DNA of 64,000 nt from Limnobaculum xujianqingii (GTDB taxonomy: Bacteria; Pseudomonadota; Gammaproteobacteria; Enterobacterales; Enterobacteriaceae). How positions within the stretch are numbered: position 1 is the stretch's first letter; the number at the start of each line of letters is the position of its first letter. Both the position numbers and the translations under genes were made by a program. The notes under the pieces are model-generated. The model saw only the letters and a list, made by a program, of their open reading frames with translations, had not been told where the DNA came from and did not search any database. The stretch covers positions 186,001 to 250,000 of the forward strand of contig NZ_JABMLK010000001.1 in assembly GCF_013394855.1 (NCBI RefSeq), in the 5' to 3' direction. Below are positions 9,263-18,913 of the stretch, piece after piece.

Positions 9263-10162
9263 ATGTCACATCTATCCCATGTCCGGGGACCAAAGAGAAT
9301 TAAACCGATAGTTGCTTATGCACAACTGCTTTGGGCCAGGGCCAATGAAGATCGCCTGCAAATGATGGCGGGTAATTTAGCATATGTCTCCCTGCTGTCG
9401 CTGGTGCCGCTGATTACCGTGGTGTTTTCTCTGTTTGCTTTATTTCCGATGTTTGCTGAAGTGAGCATTCAACTTAAAGCCTTTGTGTTTAATAACTTTG
9501 TTCCAGCCGCCAGCGAGACAATCCAGGCCTATCTGGAGCAGTTTGTGGCTAACTCCAATAAAATGACGGCAATTGGTATTTGTGGGTTGATTGTCACCTC
9601 GCTGCTATTGATTGGCTCGGTGGATACGGCACTCAATGCGATTTGGCACAGTGAACGCCAACGACCGATGGTCTATTCTTTCGCCGTGTACTGGATGGTG
9701 CTTACCCTCGGGCCTTTAATGGCGGGGGCCAGCATGGCTATCAGCTCTTACTTCCTTTCTCTGAGCTGGTTTCACGACGGTGATATGGGCAGTATCGTCG
9801 ATCGGATATTGCGCATTTTTCCGCTGATTCTCTCTTTTGTTTCATTCTGGATACTGTACTGCATTGTGCCAACGGAGCGGGTTCCTGGCAGAGATGCCGC
9901 TATTGGCGCCCTGGTAGCCGCACTACTGTTTGAACTGGGGAAGAAAGGGTTTGGTATGTATGTCACCATGTTCCCGGCTTACCAGTTGATCTATGGTGTG
10001 CTGGCAGTGATTCCGATTTTATTTGTCTGGGTATATCTTAGTTGGTGTATTGTACTTTTTGGCGCAGAAGTGACAGTTACGCTCGGGGTGTACCGCAAAC
10101 TGCGTGAAGAATATGAAGCCAATAACAATGCGGATAATGATTCAGGAACAACAGAGCAATGA
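9263..10162 (+). CDS. yihY: UPF0761 inner-membrane protein YihY
   Basis: A 299-residue polytopic membrane protein of the YihY/BrkB family (290 in E. coli), with about six hydrophobic segments starting at [20 protein letters not shown]. The family was once thought to be RNase BN, but that activity belongs to another protein, and its true role is unresolved. The last four bases overlap the dtd start (ATGA), so the two are translationally coupled. Confidence 0.9.
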   Translation: MSHLSHVRGPKRIKPIVAYAQLLWARANEDRLQMMAGNLAYVSLLSLVPLITVVFSLFALFPMFAEVSIQLKAFVFNNFVPAASETIQAYLEQFVANSNKMTAIGICGLIVTSLLLIGSVDTALNAIWHSERQRPMVYSFAVYWMVLTLGPLMAGASMAISSYFLSLSWFHDGDMGSIVDRILRIFPLILSFVSFWILYCIVPTERVPGRDAAIGALVAALLFELGKKGFGMYVTMFPAYQLIYGVLAVIPILFVWVYLSWCIVLFGAEVTVTLGVYRKLREEYEANNNADNDSGTTEQ

Positions 10163-10593
10163 TTGCATTAATTCAACGGGTAAGTCGTGCTGATGTAGTG
10201 GTCGCTGGCGAGATGGTTGGCGCAATAGATAAAGGGTTACTGATATTACTGGGCGTAGAAAAAGACGATACCAATGAAAAAGCGGAGCGCTTGTGCGAAC
10301 GTGTATTGGGCTATCGTATTTTCAGTGACGACCAAGGCAAAATGAATCTTAATGTACAACAGGCTGGTGGTAGCGTACTGGTGGTTTCTCAGTTTACGCT
10401 GGTGGCCGATACCCAGAAAGGCATGCGCCCCAGTTTCTCTCGCGGAGCGACTCCGCAGGATGCTGAACGACTATATGATTACTTCTCAGACTGCTGTCGT
10501 CGAATTATCACTACCGAAACCGGTATTTTCGCCGCAGATATGCAGGTATCGTTAGTCAATGATGGACCGGTCACCTTCAGCCTGCAGGTTTAG
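10159..10593 (+). CDS. dtd: D-aminoacyl-tRNA deacylase
   Basis: A 144-residue homodimeric enzyme that removes D-amino acids wrongly attached to tRNA (145 in E. coli). It begins [15 protein letters not shown]. The Dtd signatures [18 protein letters not shown] and the C-terminal cross-subunit Gly-cisPro motif [11 protein letters not shown] are both intact. Its start overlaps the yihY stop by four bases. Confidence 0.96.
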   Translation: MIALIQRVSRADVVVAGEMVGAIDKGLLILLGVEKDDTNEKAERLCERVLGYRIFSDDQGKMNLNVQQAGGSVLVVSQFTLVADTQKGMRPSFSRGATPQDAERLYDYFSDCCRRIITTETGIFAADMQVSLVNDGPVTFSLQV

Positions 10594-10657
10594 TACCGAC
10601 AGCGGTTGATGAAATAAAGCGTTTCACTATAAAACAGATAAAACTAAGAGAGCTTTT

Positions 10658-11566
10658 ATGTACCACCTGCGAGTACCGCTAACGGAACAGGAATTAAATG
10701 ACTACTATCAGTTTCGCTGGGAGATGCTGCGTAAGCCGCTGAATCAACCAGTCGGCTCTGAAAAAGATGGCTACGATATGATAGCTCACCATCAAATGGT
10801 GGTGGATACTCAGGGCAAAGTGGTGGCCGTTGGTCGTTTATACATTAATGCCGATAATGAAGGCTCTATTCGCTTTCTGGCCGTGGCGGCCAATGTGCGG
10901 GGTAAAGGGCTGGGTACTCTGATTGCCATGACCCTGGAGTCTATTGCGCGTCAGGAAGGGGTAAAACGGATCATTTGTAGCGCCCGGGAAGAGACGGTGA
11001 CCTTTTTTGATAAGCTGGGATTTACCAATCAGGGTGAGATCACCACACCTCAGACCACTCCCGTACGCCATTTTCTGATGAGAAAACCGATAGCAACGCT
11101 GGATGATATTCTCCATCGCCCTGACTGGTGTGCCCAACTGCAAAATGCCTGGTATCAAAACATTCCCCTGAGCGAAAAGATGGGGGTACGTATCAGCCAG
11201 TACACCGGCCAGCGCTTTATTACCACTATGCCGGAAGGGGTGAACACCAATCCTCACCATACTATTTTTGCCGGTAGTCAGTTCTCCTTAGCTACATTAA
11301 CCGGCTGGGGGCTAATTTGGTTGCTGTTGCAGGAGCGTCAGTTAGGCGGTTCTATCGTGCTGGTAGATGCTCATATTCGCTATCAGAAACCGGTAGTTGG
11401 CCGACCAACGGCAGTAGCCAGTATGGACTCAATGAAAGGCGATTTGGATCGCCTTGCCCGTGGTCGTAAAGCTCGGGTTCAGTTAGAGGTGACCGTCTCT
11501 GGTGAGCAAGATGTAGGCTGTGTGTTTGAAGGAACCTATATGGTTCTGCCTGAGGGGCATGAGTAA
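10658..11566 (+). CDS. fabY: Acyltransferase/thioesterase-fold protein FabY (YiiD)
   Basis: A 302-residue two-domain protein: an N-terminal GNAT acetyltransferase domain (about 1-140, with the acetyl-CoA loop [15 protein letters not shown]) and a C-terminal hot-dog domain (about 150-300, [19 protein letters not shown]). E. coli YiiD/FabY has the same layout and is linked to starting fatty-acid synthesis without FabH. The start [19 protein letters not shown] is 16 residues shorter than in E. coli but has AGAGAG upstream. It closes the yihY-dtd-fabY run. Confidence 0.9.
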   Translation: MYHLRVPLTEQELNDYYQFRWEMLRKPLNQPVGSEKDGYDMIAHHQMVVDTQGKVVAVGRLYINADNEGSIRFLAVAANVRGKGLGTLIAMTLESIARQEGVKRIICSAREETVTFFDKLGFTNQGEITTPQTTPVRHFLMRKPIATLDDILHRPDWCAQLQNAWYQNIPLSEKMGVRISQYTGQRFITTMPEGVNTNPHHTIFAGSQFSLATLTGWGLIWLLLQERQLGGSIVLVDAHIRYQKPVVGRPTAVASMDSMKGDLDRLARGRKARVQLEVTVSGEQDVGCVFEGTYMVLPEGHE

Positions 11567-11569
11567 TTT

Positions 11570-11704
11570 ATGCCCATAGACTCCCCAGATGGTAGCGAGT
11601 TCTACAGGCTATCAGTGGAAGTTGGTCGCCAACAGGAAGGCATCGGCAGTTACCTGCTATTACGACAGATTAAATACAAAATTCTGAGTCAGCTTATTCA
11701 CTGA
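11570..11704 (+). pseudogene. Possible remnant of a GNAT acetyltransferase
   Basis: A 44-codon frame beginning two bases after the fabY stop triplet plus TTT, reading MPIDSPDGSEFYRLSVEVGR and then QQEGIGSYLLLRQIKYKIL. The QQEGIG segment fits the acetyl-CoA-binding loop Q-x-x-G-x-G of GNAT enzymes, preceded by a beta-strand-like LSVEV and followed by a helix, as in that fold. The frame is too short to be an enzyme and overlaps the end of the convergent NTPase gene by 7 bp. It may be a decayed gene or a chance frame; I favour a remnant, weakly. Confidence 0.35.
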
Positions 11705-12255
11705 AAATCTTTCTGGCTTACTTGCGAAATGATGAAGTCGGCCCGTTCATCGGCAGGAATACGCGGAATTTCAATTAGTTGATATCCATATGCCTGATAC
11801 GTCTTGCTCAGAGTCCAATACGTCTGTTCTGCTTCCTCAATTGACTGTTTACGTTCAGAGTCCTGTACATAAATTTCTTTCCATGGTGGTGCAATAAACA
11901 CTGTGCCAGCATATCTGAAATTATTGATAGCTTTTTCAACATGTGCCGGAACAGGGAATCCGCAGAGACTCAAATATCCGGCCACGTCAGGAATACCACG
12001 ATCAAAAAAACATAGCTCATGGCATCCATTTGCCGCGTGCCATGAGTGAATTTCCCAACTTAACATAAGCTCGGAAAATGCAATACGATCACCCCAAGGT
12101 AGCGCGTTTCCGCCAATACTTATCTGATCCTGAATAATGGACCTTCCTGCTTCGACTGAACATAAATAGCCTCTTTGGGTCAGTGCATCAATCAGAGTAC
12201 TCTTTCCTGAGCCAGGGCCACCTGTAATTACAATACGTTTATGAAAGTTAAGCAT
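11698..12255 (-). CDS. P-loop NTPase/kinase-like protein (AAA_28 type)
   Basis: A 185-residue protein with Walker A GGPGSGKST near the N-terminus (KRIVITGGPGSGKSTLIDAL) and a second motif LCFFDRGIPDVAGY, an arrangement seen in small nucleotide- or nucleoside-kinase-like P-loop proteins grouped as AAA_28. A late motif SERKQSIEEAE could form the lid. No partner gene suggests a substrate. A GAGGAG ribosome binding site precedes ATG 12255. It is a single gene between convergent fabY and the downstream end of yicH, and looks like an accessory gene. Confidence 0.7.
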   Translation of the reverse strand: MLNFHKRIVITGGPGSGKSTLIDALTQRGYLCSVEAGRSIIQDQISIGGNALPWGDRIAFSELMLSWEIHSWHAANGCHELCFFDRGIPDVAGYLSLCGFPVPAHVEKAINNFRYAGTVFIAPPWKEIYVQDSERKQSIEEAEQTYWTLSKTYQAYGYQLIEIPRIPADERADFIISQVSQKDFQ

Positions 12256-12416
12256 AAGAGTCTCCTCTACGGCAGAGTTAAAAGATAAGTTAAGAAGAAT
12301 AAGTTAGAAAGTTTGAATCGGGGGAAGACCGGGGAAGAGTAGTTTTAGCATTAACCTATCATGCCAGAGGACAATTTATTTTGTTTCAGCAAATAGGCTA
12401 ATTATATTTGTATGAT

Positions 12417-12450
12417 GCCCATATTGTCATACACACATAACAATATGGGC
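12417..12450 (-). repeat. Inverted repeat after yicH
   Basis: Eleven-base arms GCCCATATTGT and ACAATATGGGC with a 12-bp loop, 17 bp downstream of the yicH stop. It is a probable 3' end hairpin without a clear T-run. Confidence 0.6.
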
Positions 12451-12466
12451 TCAGTAGCCAGCTTTA

Positions 12467-14257
12467 TTATCCAAATGGTGATGCTTCAGGAGCATCCTGC
12501 TTTGATGGCGGTGCAGGTGCTACCGGTGGGTCAATAATCGGCTCTGGAGTTATAGCCTGAGGTTCTTCGGGAATAGCTTTCTGTCCTGCCGGATATTGGG
12601 TTAGCTGTTGCCCGGTATCACTGGTCATTTTCAGACTGCCTTTCAGTTCGGGTTTTCCACTTTGTTTATCAATCAAATCGCCATTGAGCTGTAGGGCGAT
12701 AGTACCGTTGCCCTGTAGTGGAATTGCTTGCCATCCCCAACTTTGCAGAATATCAACCGGTACAGAGCGGCCATTAAGGGTCAGGTTCAGAGCTCTTTCA
12801 GGTTGTTGGCCCAGCGTGGCATTTGCCTCGATTAACCCTTCTTTAGTGAAAGCACTTATATCGCTGATAGTAATGGTTTCTGGCATAGCGTTAAGGGTAA
12901 AGGACGGGTGGCGCAGGTCAATTTTATTTAACGTAGCATCAGAGGCGTTAAAACTTAATGTGCCTCCCCACAATCCAACCTGACGGTTTTTCACCAGATA
13001 CAGATTGTTGCCGTTGCTGTCGATAGAGGTGAACTGGAACGGAAAGTCAGGAGTAATATCAATCAGAATATTGCGGTTTGCCGCCAGCTTGGTGATATGC
13101 AATTCACGCAACCATTCAGGCTGAACCTGTTTTAACTGGGCCAACCAGTCTTTAGGTAAGGTATAAAGCAATGCGGTGAATGCTACGTCATCCAGCGTCA
13201 GAGTTTGGGTATCCCGCTGCCAGTTACCGGTTGCTCGTACTAAACCATCCTGCCAGCGGCTGCTGAACTGTTTGATTTTGATGCTGTTATTTTCCAGCTC
13301 AAGGCTTAGTACCGGACTAACCAGATGATTATCGTTATAAATCATATCAGAAGCATTCATCAGAGCACTGCCGGATGTTGCCTGCCAACGGCCTTTAATA
13401 AACTCCAGATCTTTCATCGACAGTGTGAAGTCACTAAATGCCCATTCAGGCCCCTGAATATTGGTATTAATCAGGTCTAAACGGTTCAGGCTAATATCGG
13501 TATTGCTGATGCGTTGATTAAGCTGATCCAGTAATTGATCTAACTCGAGAGGGCTCTGATATTTCACTTCACTAAGGCGCAGGCTTTCTATCTGCCATTT
13601 GCCATCGGCGGTACGTTTACCGTTTCCGGTGAGTTGTCCATTGGCTAAATCAGCACCAACATTGTTAAACAGAATCTGATGATCTTTTACTTCGCCCTGA
13701 ACCAGAACTTTATGGGTATCAATTCCGTTAACTACCAACTTATCGGCGCTAAATTCAAAACGATTGTCTTTCTCTGGTAGAAAATTATTGGTTAATGTCC
13801 ATGGAATAATGCCGCCGTTGACCTTTTCCCCTTGCAGGCTGAGCTCCGGACTGTCGACATTTAATGTCATATTTCTTAGCTGGAAGCGGTCGCTACCGGG
13901 TGCCAGCTCTATCGTATTTTTGGACGACAAGTTAAGGGTGCCGTCTTCCAGCTCCAGCGCTGAAAAGTACATTGGTGTTTGCCAAAATGATGAAGTCAGT
14001 TCCAGCGTTACTTTTTTTGCTTTTAGTAGTGGCGACTGTTTTTGTTGGCTGAATTCAACATCATTAAGCACTAACTGATAGGGAGAGGTAATACTGTAAT
14101 CCAGATGGTCCAGCGAGAGTTGGTAAGGAGTATTGTCGGTTACCCACTGGCTAACCCATCTGGCGGCATAAGAGGTTTGGGCAATAAAATAAACAGCAAT
14201 TGCCAGCACCAGAATCAGGGCCAGTAGGGTATACAGTGATTTCCGAATAAATCTCAT
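12467..14257 (-). CDS. yicH: AsmA-family inner-membrane protein YicH
   Basis: A 596-residue protein (569 in E. coli) with one N-terminal membrane anchor (RFIRKSLYTLLALILVLAIA) and a long periplasmic beta-rich AsmA-like region. Family members form bridge-like structures implicated in moving phospholipids between the membranes. Residues aligned by memory to E. coli YicH include RFQLRNMTLN, KVNGGIIPWTL and the C-terminal LQSWGWQAIPLQGNGTIALQ. The C-terminus adds a Pro-rich tail (PEPIIDPPVAPAPPSKQD) that I do not recall in E. coli. ATG 14257 gives the family start; an in-frame TTG at 14287 would add ten residues. It follows xanP, as in E. coli. Confidence 0.9.
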   Translation of the reverse strand: MRFIRKSLYTLLALILVLAIAVYFIAQTSYAARWVSQWVTDNTPYQLSLDHLDYSITSPYQLVLNDVEFSQQKQSPLLKAKKVTLELTSSFWQTPMYFSALELEDGTLNLSSKNTIELAPGSDRFQLRNMTLNVDSPELSLQGEKVNGGIIPWTLTNNFLPEKDNRFEFSADKLVVNGIDTHKVLVQGEVKDHQILFNNVGADLANGQLTGNGKRTADGKWQIESLRLSEVKYQSPLELDQLLDQLNQRISNTDISLNRLDLINTNIQGPEWAFSDFTLSMKDLEFIKGRWQATSGSALMNASDMIYNDNHLVSPVLSLELENNSIKIKQFSSRWQDGLVRATGNWQRDTQTLTLDDVAFTALLYTLPKDWLAQLKQVQPEWLRELHITKLAANRNILIDITPDFPFQFTSIDSNGNNLYLVKNRQVGLWGGTLSFNASDATLNKIDLRHPSFTLNAMPETITISDISAFTKEGLIEANATLGQQPERALNLTLNGRSVPVDILQSWGWQAIPLQGNGTIALQLNGDLIDKQSGKPELKGSLKMTSDTGQQLTQYPAGQKAIPEEPQAITPEPIIDPPVAPAPPSKQDAPEASPFG

Positions 14258-14379
14258 GGTCTGAATCCGTATGACAAAATTAAGCAAGGTCTCTTTATGC
14301 CGTATTTACTCTACAATCTCAATGAAAATAGTAAGAAATATACGTTAAGACATATTATGAATCATGCGACTCAATAAGC

Positions 14380-14404
14380 AAAAAGCCCACCGTAAAGGTG
14401 GGCT
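14380..14404 (-). terminator. Intrinsic terminator after xanP
   Basis: On the minus strand a stem AGCCCACC/GGTGGGCT is followed by TTTTTGC, 22 bp after the xanP stop and 120 bp before yicH. It separates most xanP transcripts from yicH. Confidence 0.85.
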
Positions 14405-14425
14405 TCATGCAACACATATCATCGG

Positions 14426-15835
14426 TTATTTCTCGTGAGGAAATACCAGATTCAGCACAATTGCAGTAATACCACCGGCAGCGATACCGGAAGATAACAA
14501 CGTTTTTAACCACTCAGGGGCAAATTGCAGAATCTGTGGTTGCTGAGAAACACCAAGGCCAACGGCCAGCGAGAGCGCCATAATCATAATTGCCCGGCGG
14601 TTCAGGGTTTCGCGGGAAACAATACGTACCCCGGAAGCAGCAATGGTACCAAACATCACAATGGTGGCTCCGCCTAATACGGGCTCCGGAATGCTTAATA
14701 CAAAGCTACTGACAATCGGGAAAAGGCCTAACAGCACCAGCATCAGGGAAACCACATAACCCACATAGCGGCTGGCAACACCGGTTAATTGAATAACACC
14801 GTTGTTCTGACCAAAGCAGGAGTTAGGGAAGGTATTAAACACCGCAGACAGCATGGAGTTCAGACCATTCGCCAGCACGCCGCCTTTCAGACGCTTCATA
14901 TATACAGGACCTGCCACCGGCTGCTCTGAAACATCAGAGGTTGCGGTAATATCACCAATGGTTTCCAGTGAGGTGATCATAAACACCAACATTAAAGGAA
15001 TAAGCAGCGTCCAGTCAATACCAAGGCCATAGTAAAGCGGAGTTGGCACCATAATCAATTCGCTCTCTACACTGGCACGCTCTGGCAGCATACCCATAGC
15101 CCAGGCCAACAGATATCCAATCGCCATAGCAATGACCAGTGAAGAAACACGCAGATAAGGATTACGTTGGCGGTTAAGTAAAATAATCGTCGCTAGTACC
15201 ACGCCAGCCAGCAGCAGGTTGCTTGGGGAACCAAAGGTATTATTGGTTTCTGACATGGCGCTGTAGCCACCGCCAATAGAGATTAAACCAACCTGAATCA
15301 GCGACAGACCAATAATCATCACCACAATACCGGAAACCAGCGGCGTAATAACTCGTTGAGCTAAATGCAGCACGCGCGACAGGAAAATCTCGGTACAGGA
15401 GGCCAGCATCAGAGTGCCAAACAGGGTTGCCATCATGGTCGGCACATCGGCACCGCCATTTTTCAACGCGGTTCCACCCATAATCAGTGGCGCAACAAAG
15501 TTAAAGCTGGTGCCCTGAATAGATAATAAGCCAGAACCTACCGGTCCCCAGGTGCGAATTTGTAATAACGACGCCAAACCGGAGGCAAATAGCGACATAC
15601 TGATAATGTGCTGAGTATCCTGTGCCGGCAGTCCAAGCGCCTGACAAATCAACATCGCTGGAGTGATAACGGCAACGAACATCGCCAGCAAGTGTTGAAG
15701 CGCGGCAAACAGCGTTTGCGGTAGCGGTGGGCGATCTTCAAGATGATAAATCAGTTCACTATTGGAAGCAGGGGCTGGCGTACTGATTTTTTCGACATTA
15801 CTGACAGCATCGTGTGCGGGATGTAGGCTGGTCAT
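14426..15835 (-). CDS. xanP: Xanthine:proton symporter XanP (NCS2 family)
   Basis: A 469-residue membrane transporter of the NAT/NCS2 family that imports xanthine. It matches E. coli XanP (463) along its length, including [40 protein letters not shown], the signature region [17 protein letters not shown] and [17 protein letters not shown]. About 14 hydrophobic segments are visible. ATG 15835 is chosen because the segment before it in the longer frame ([12 protein letters not shown]) has no counterpart in the family. A PurR-box match about 60 bp upstream implies repression by purines. Confidence 0.95.
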   Translation of the reverse strand: MTSLHPAHDAVSNVEKISTPAPASNSELIYHLEDRPPLPQTLFAALQHLLAMFVAVITPAMLICQALGLPAQDTQHIISMSLFASGLASLLQIRTWGPVGSGLLSIQGTSFNFVAPLIMGGTALKNGGADVPTMMATLFGTLMLASCTEIFLSRVLHLAQRVITPLVSGIVVMIIGLSLIQVGLISIGGGYSAMSETNNTFGSPSNLLLAGVVLATIILLNRQRNPYLRVSSLVIAMAIGYLLAWAMGMLPERASVESELIMVPTPLYYGLGIDWTLLIPLMLVFMITSLETIGDITATSDVSEQPVAGPVYMKRLKGGVLANGLNSMLSAVFNTFPNSCFGQNNGVIQLTGVASRYVGYVVSLMLVLLGLFPIVSSFVLSIPEPVLGGATIVMFGTIAASGVRIVSRETLNRRAIMIMALSLAVGLGVSQQPQILQFAPEWLKTLLSSGIAAGGITAIVLNLVFPHEK

Positions 15836-15894
15836 GATAAAAGTGAAGAACCTCTGAAGCTGCAAAGAGCGCATTTTAATGATTTTAAAATTTA

Positions 15895-15910
15895 TCGCAA
15901 CCGTTTGCGT
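15895..15910 (-). promoter_or_regulatory. PurR operator upstream of xanP
   Basis: The minus strand reads ACGCAAACGGTTGCGA, matching the PurR consensus ACGCAAACGTTTGCGT at 14 of 16 bases. It sits 60 bp before the xanP ATG, over the expected promoter, which suits a purine-base importer. Confidence 0.75.
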
Positions 15911-16032
15911 TATCGTTTGCTAATGATTATTTATCCAAACTGTAATCTTGATTACCTACAATACATTGAAAGACAGGTATAGTGCAGCCTGTAAAGCGCC
16001 TCCATCGGTATTGAAACAAAGCGAGTTCCCCA

Positions 16033-16830
16033 ATGAAAAAAATAATGATGATTGGTTTTGGCGCCATGGCTCATGAAGTTATGGCTCGTTTACCTCAGGG
16101 AGTTAGTGTGGGTTGGATTGTGGCTCGCCCCCATCACCATCAGGCCATTTCACAGCTGTGTGATGGTCAATTAATACCGTTAACTCATCCCGATGAGTGT
16201 CAGGGGCAACCGGATCTGGTGCTGGAGTGTGCCAGCCAGAAAGCGGTCAATGAATATGGCGAATCAGTATTGAATCGAGGTTGGAAGCTGGCGCTGATTT
16301 CTACTGGTGCACTGGCGGATGCCGGGTTATTTTACCGAGTACGTCAGGCTGCTCTTCAGGGTAAAGGTGAGTTAATTATCTTATCCGGCGCTGTAGCCGG
16401 TATGGATGGCCTGTCTGCTGCACGTGAAGGTGGATTAGATAACGTAACCTATATTTCTCGTAAAAGTCCCGCCAGTTGGCGTGGAAGCCCGGCAGAACAG
16501 CGGGTTGATTTGGATAACGTCTCTCAGGCAACGATATTTTTTGAAGGGAGTGCCCGCGAAGCGGCCAGTTCTTTTCCGGCGAACGCCAATGTTGCAGCGA
16601 CTATTGCGCTGATGGGTATCGGTATGGATAAAACCCGGGTGAAAATGATTGTCGACCCTCATACTCAAAAGAATACTCATAAAATTCATGTTGCAGGACG
16701 CTTTGGTGAATTTGATATTGAACTGAATGGTCAGCCTTTGGCGACAAATCCAAAAACTTCCACGCTGGCGGCGTTAAGTGCGGTACAGATTTGCCGACGC
16801 TTGGTTAGCGATGGTTTGGCGGATGAATAA
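16033..16830 (+). CDS. nadX: L-aspartate dehydrogenase (NadX type)
   Basis: A 265-residue NAD(P)-dependent enzyme converting aspartate to iminoaspartate/oxaloacetate, able to supply iminoaspartate for NAD synthesis. The N-terminus has the Rossmann motif MIGFGAMAHEVMARL. The C-terminal domain holds the family catalytic His region VDPHTQKNTHKIHVAGRFGE and the conserved SFPANANVAATIAL. E. coli K-12 lacks this gene, but other enterobacteria carry it. It lies next to xanP, divergently, where E. coli has gltS nearby. Its TAA directly abuts the recG stop codon on the other strand with no spacer. Confidence 0.9.
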   Translation: MKKIMMIGFGAMAHEVMARLPQGVSVGWIVARPHHHQAISQLCDGQLIPLTHPDECQGQPDLVLECASQKAVNEYGESVLNRGWKLALISTGALADAGLFYRVRQAALQGKGELIILSGAVAGMDGLSAAREGGLDNVTYISRKSPASWRGSPAEQRVDLDNVSQATIFFEGSAREAASSFPANANVAATIALMGIGMDKTRVKMIVDPHTQKNTHKIHVAGRFGEFDIELNGQPLATNPKTSTLAALSAVQICRRLVSDGLADE

Positions 16831-18912
16831 TCAGGCGTGAGTGTATCTTGAGCTTTCCGGCAGCCAGCGTTCAATAAGTGCCTGAGCATGCTGCGGGTGT
16901 TTTTGATGGATATAGCGGGCGGTGCGTTGTACTTCCGGGATCATGCTTTGATCCCGCATCAGGTCAGCCACTTTAAACTCAGTAATACCGGTCTGGCGGG
17001 TGCCTAATAACTCACCTGGCCCGCGGATCTCTAAATCTTTCTGGGCAATAACAAATCCATCATTGCTGTCGCGCAGTACCTGAAGGCGCTTCTGAGCCGT
17101 TTTACTCAGGGGAGCTTTATACAACAATACGCAGTGAGAGGCGACGGCACTGCGACCAACACGGCCACGTAGCTGGTGGAGTTGGGCTAAACCTAAACGC
17201 TCCGGGTTTTCAATGATCATCAGGCTGGCGTTTGGTACGTCAACCCCAACTTCAATGACGGTAGTGGCTACCAGTAGTTGAACCTCACCTCGCTTGAAGG
17301 CGTCCATCATATCCTGCTTTTCTTGCGCTTTCATACGGCCATGAACTAAACCAATATTCAGTTCCGGCAGCGCTATTTTGAGTTCTTCGGTTGTCGCCTC
17401 GGCAGCCTGAGCCTCCAGCACTTCTGATTCTTCAATCAGGGTACAAACCCAGTAAGCCTGACGACCTTCCTGCTTACAGGCATCTCTCACCCGGCTGATA
17501 ATATCTTCCCGTCGTGAATCAGGGATAGCAACGGTAGTGACCGGAGTACGACCCGGCGGTAGTTCATCAATCACCGAGGTATCCATATCCGCATAGGCCG
17601 TCATCGCCAGCGTGCGGGGAATAGGCGTTGCTGTCATTACCAACTGATGAGGGTGAAAACCCTGTTCTTCGCCTTTCTCCCACAGAGCCAATCGCTGATG
17701 CACACCAAATCGGTGTTGTTCATCAATAATGACCAGCGCCAGACCGGAGAATTTTACCTGTTCCTGAAAAATCGCGTGAGTACCGACAATCATGGAGACT
17801 TCACCGGCAGCAATAGCCTCCATTTGTTGCTGTCGTGCCTTACCTTTTTGCTTACCGGCTAACCAACCTACATTAATACCCAACGGTTCAAACCACTGGC
17901 GAAAATTACTGGCATGTTGTTCTGCCAGCAATTCGGTTGGTGCCATCAGAGCAACCTGCTTACCGTTTTCAATGGCAATTAGCGCTGCCAGTGCGGCAAT
18001 CAGCGTTTTACCGGAACCAACATCCCCCTGTACCAGACGCATCATCGGTACCGGTTTTGCCATATCCTGCTCAATATCAGTCACTACCCGACTTTGTGCG
18101 CCGGTAGGCTTAAACGGCAGGGAAGCCAGCATGTTTGATTTTAGCGTACCATTGTCGGTGAGCGGCCAGGCGTTATAGCTTTGTGCTCCGGCACGTGCGG
18201 CCAGCATACTCAGATTATGAGCTAGTAGCTCTTCCATAATCAGACGGCGCTGAGCAGGGTGTCTTCCTTGTTCCAGATCGGTAAGCTGAGTGTCCGGCGG
18301 TGGGCGATGCAATATGCTTAACGCCTCCGGCAGGCTCATCAATTTACCGCTTAATTCTGAAGGCAATAACTCACTGATAGCACAGGTCTCCAGCAATTTT
18401 AATGCCTGATCTGTCAGCTTACGCAGCGTTGCCTGACGTACGCCTTCGGTAGTGGAGTAGACCGGTGTTAGCGTCTCTTCCAGTTGAATAGCACCATAAT
18501 CACCCTGAATACTGTATTCCGGATGGATTATCTCTGCGTTATGACTACCACGTTTCACCTCGCCATAGGCTTTCACCCGTTTGCCTGCGGACAGGCTATT
18601 TTTCATGGCAGCGTTGAAGTTAAAGAAACGCAGGGTCAGCACTCCCGTACCATCGGTAATCTGGCAGGTTAGCATTCGACGGCGGCCAAAGGCGATATCA
18701 CTGCGGATGACTTCCCCTTCCACGGTTACGTGTAAGCCGGGTAGCAAGTCGCCGATAGGGTAGAGTTTGGTACGATCTTCATAGCGAAGTGGAAGGTGGA
18801 ATAGCAGGTCCTGAATGGTAAACAGACCGATTTTGGCCAGTTTAGCGGCTTGACTGGCGCCAACCCCCGAAAGGGTATTCAGCGGGATGGCATCCAACAG
18901 GCGGCCTTTCAT
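16831..18912 (-). CDS. recG: ATP-dependent DNA helicase RecG
   Basis: A 693-residue branch-migrating helicase, identical in length to E. coli RecG, that remodels stalled forks and Holliday junctions. An N-terminal wedge/OB domain (EGEVIRSDIAFGRRRMLTCQ) precedes helicase motifs I (GDVGSGKT), II (DEQHRFG) and III (TATPIPRT) and VI (QLRGRVGRS). The start MKGRLLDAIPLNTLSGVGAS is the family start. It is one base from trmH and belongs to the rpoZ-spoT-trmH-recG operon. Confidence 0.97.
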   Translation of the reverse strand: MKGRLLDAIPLNTLSGVGASQAAKLAKIGLFTIQDLLFHLPLRYEDRTKLYPIGDLLPGLHVTVEGEVIRSDIAFGRRRMLTCQITDGTGVLTLRFFNFNAAMKNSLSAGKRVKAYGEVKRGSHNAEIIHPEYSIQGDYGAIQLEETLTPVYSTTEGVRQATLRKLTDQALKLLETCAISELLPSELSGKLMSLPEALSILHRPPPDTQLTDLEQGRHPAQRRLIMEELLAHNLSMLAARAGAQSYNAWPLTDNGTLKSNMLASLPFKPTGAQSRVVTDIEQDMAKPVPMMRLVQGDVGSGKTLIAALAALIAIENGKQVALMAPTELLAEQHASNFRQWFEPLGINVGWLAGKQKGKARQQQMEAIAAGEVSMIVGTHAIFQEQVKFSGLALVIIDEQHRFGVHQRLALWEKGEEQGFHPHQLVMTATPIPRTLAMTAYADMDTSVIDELPPGRTPVTTVAIPDSRREDIISRVRDACKQEGRQAYWVCTLIEESEVLEAQAAEATTEELKIALPELNIGLVHGRMKAQEKQDMMDAFKRGEVQLLVATTVIEVGVDVPNASLMIIENPERLGLAQLHQLRGRVGRSAVASHCVLLYKAPLSKTAQKRLQVLRDSNDGFVIAQKDLEIRGPGELLGTRQTGITEFKVADLMRDQSMIPEVQRTARYIHQKHPQHAQALIERWLPESSRYTHA

Positions 18913-18913
18913 A

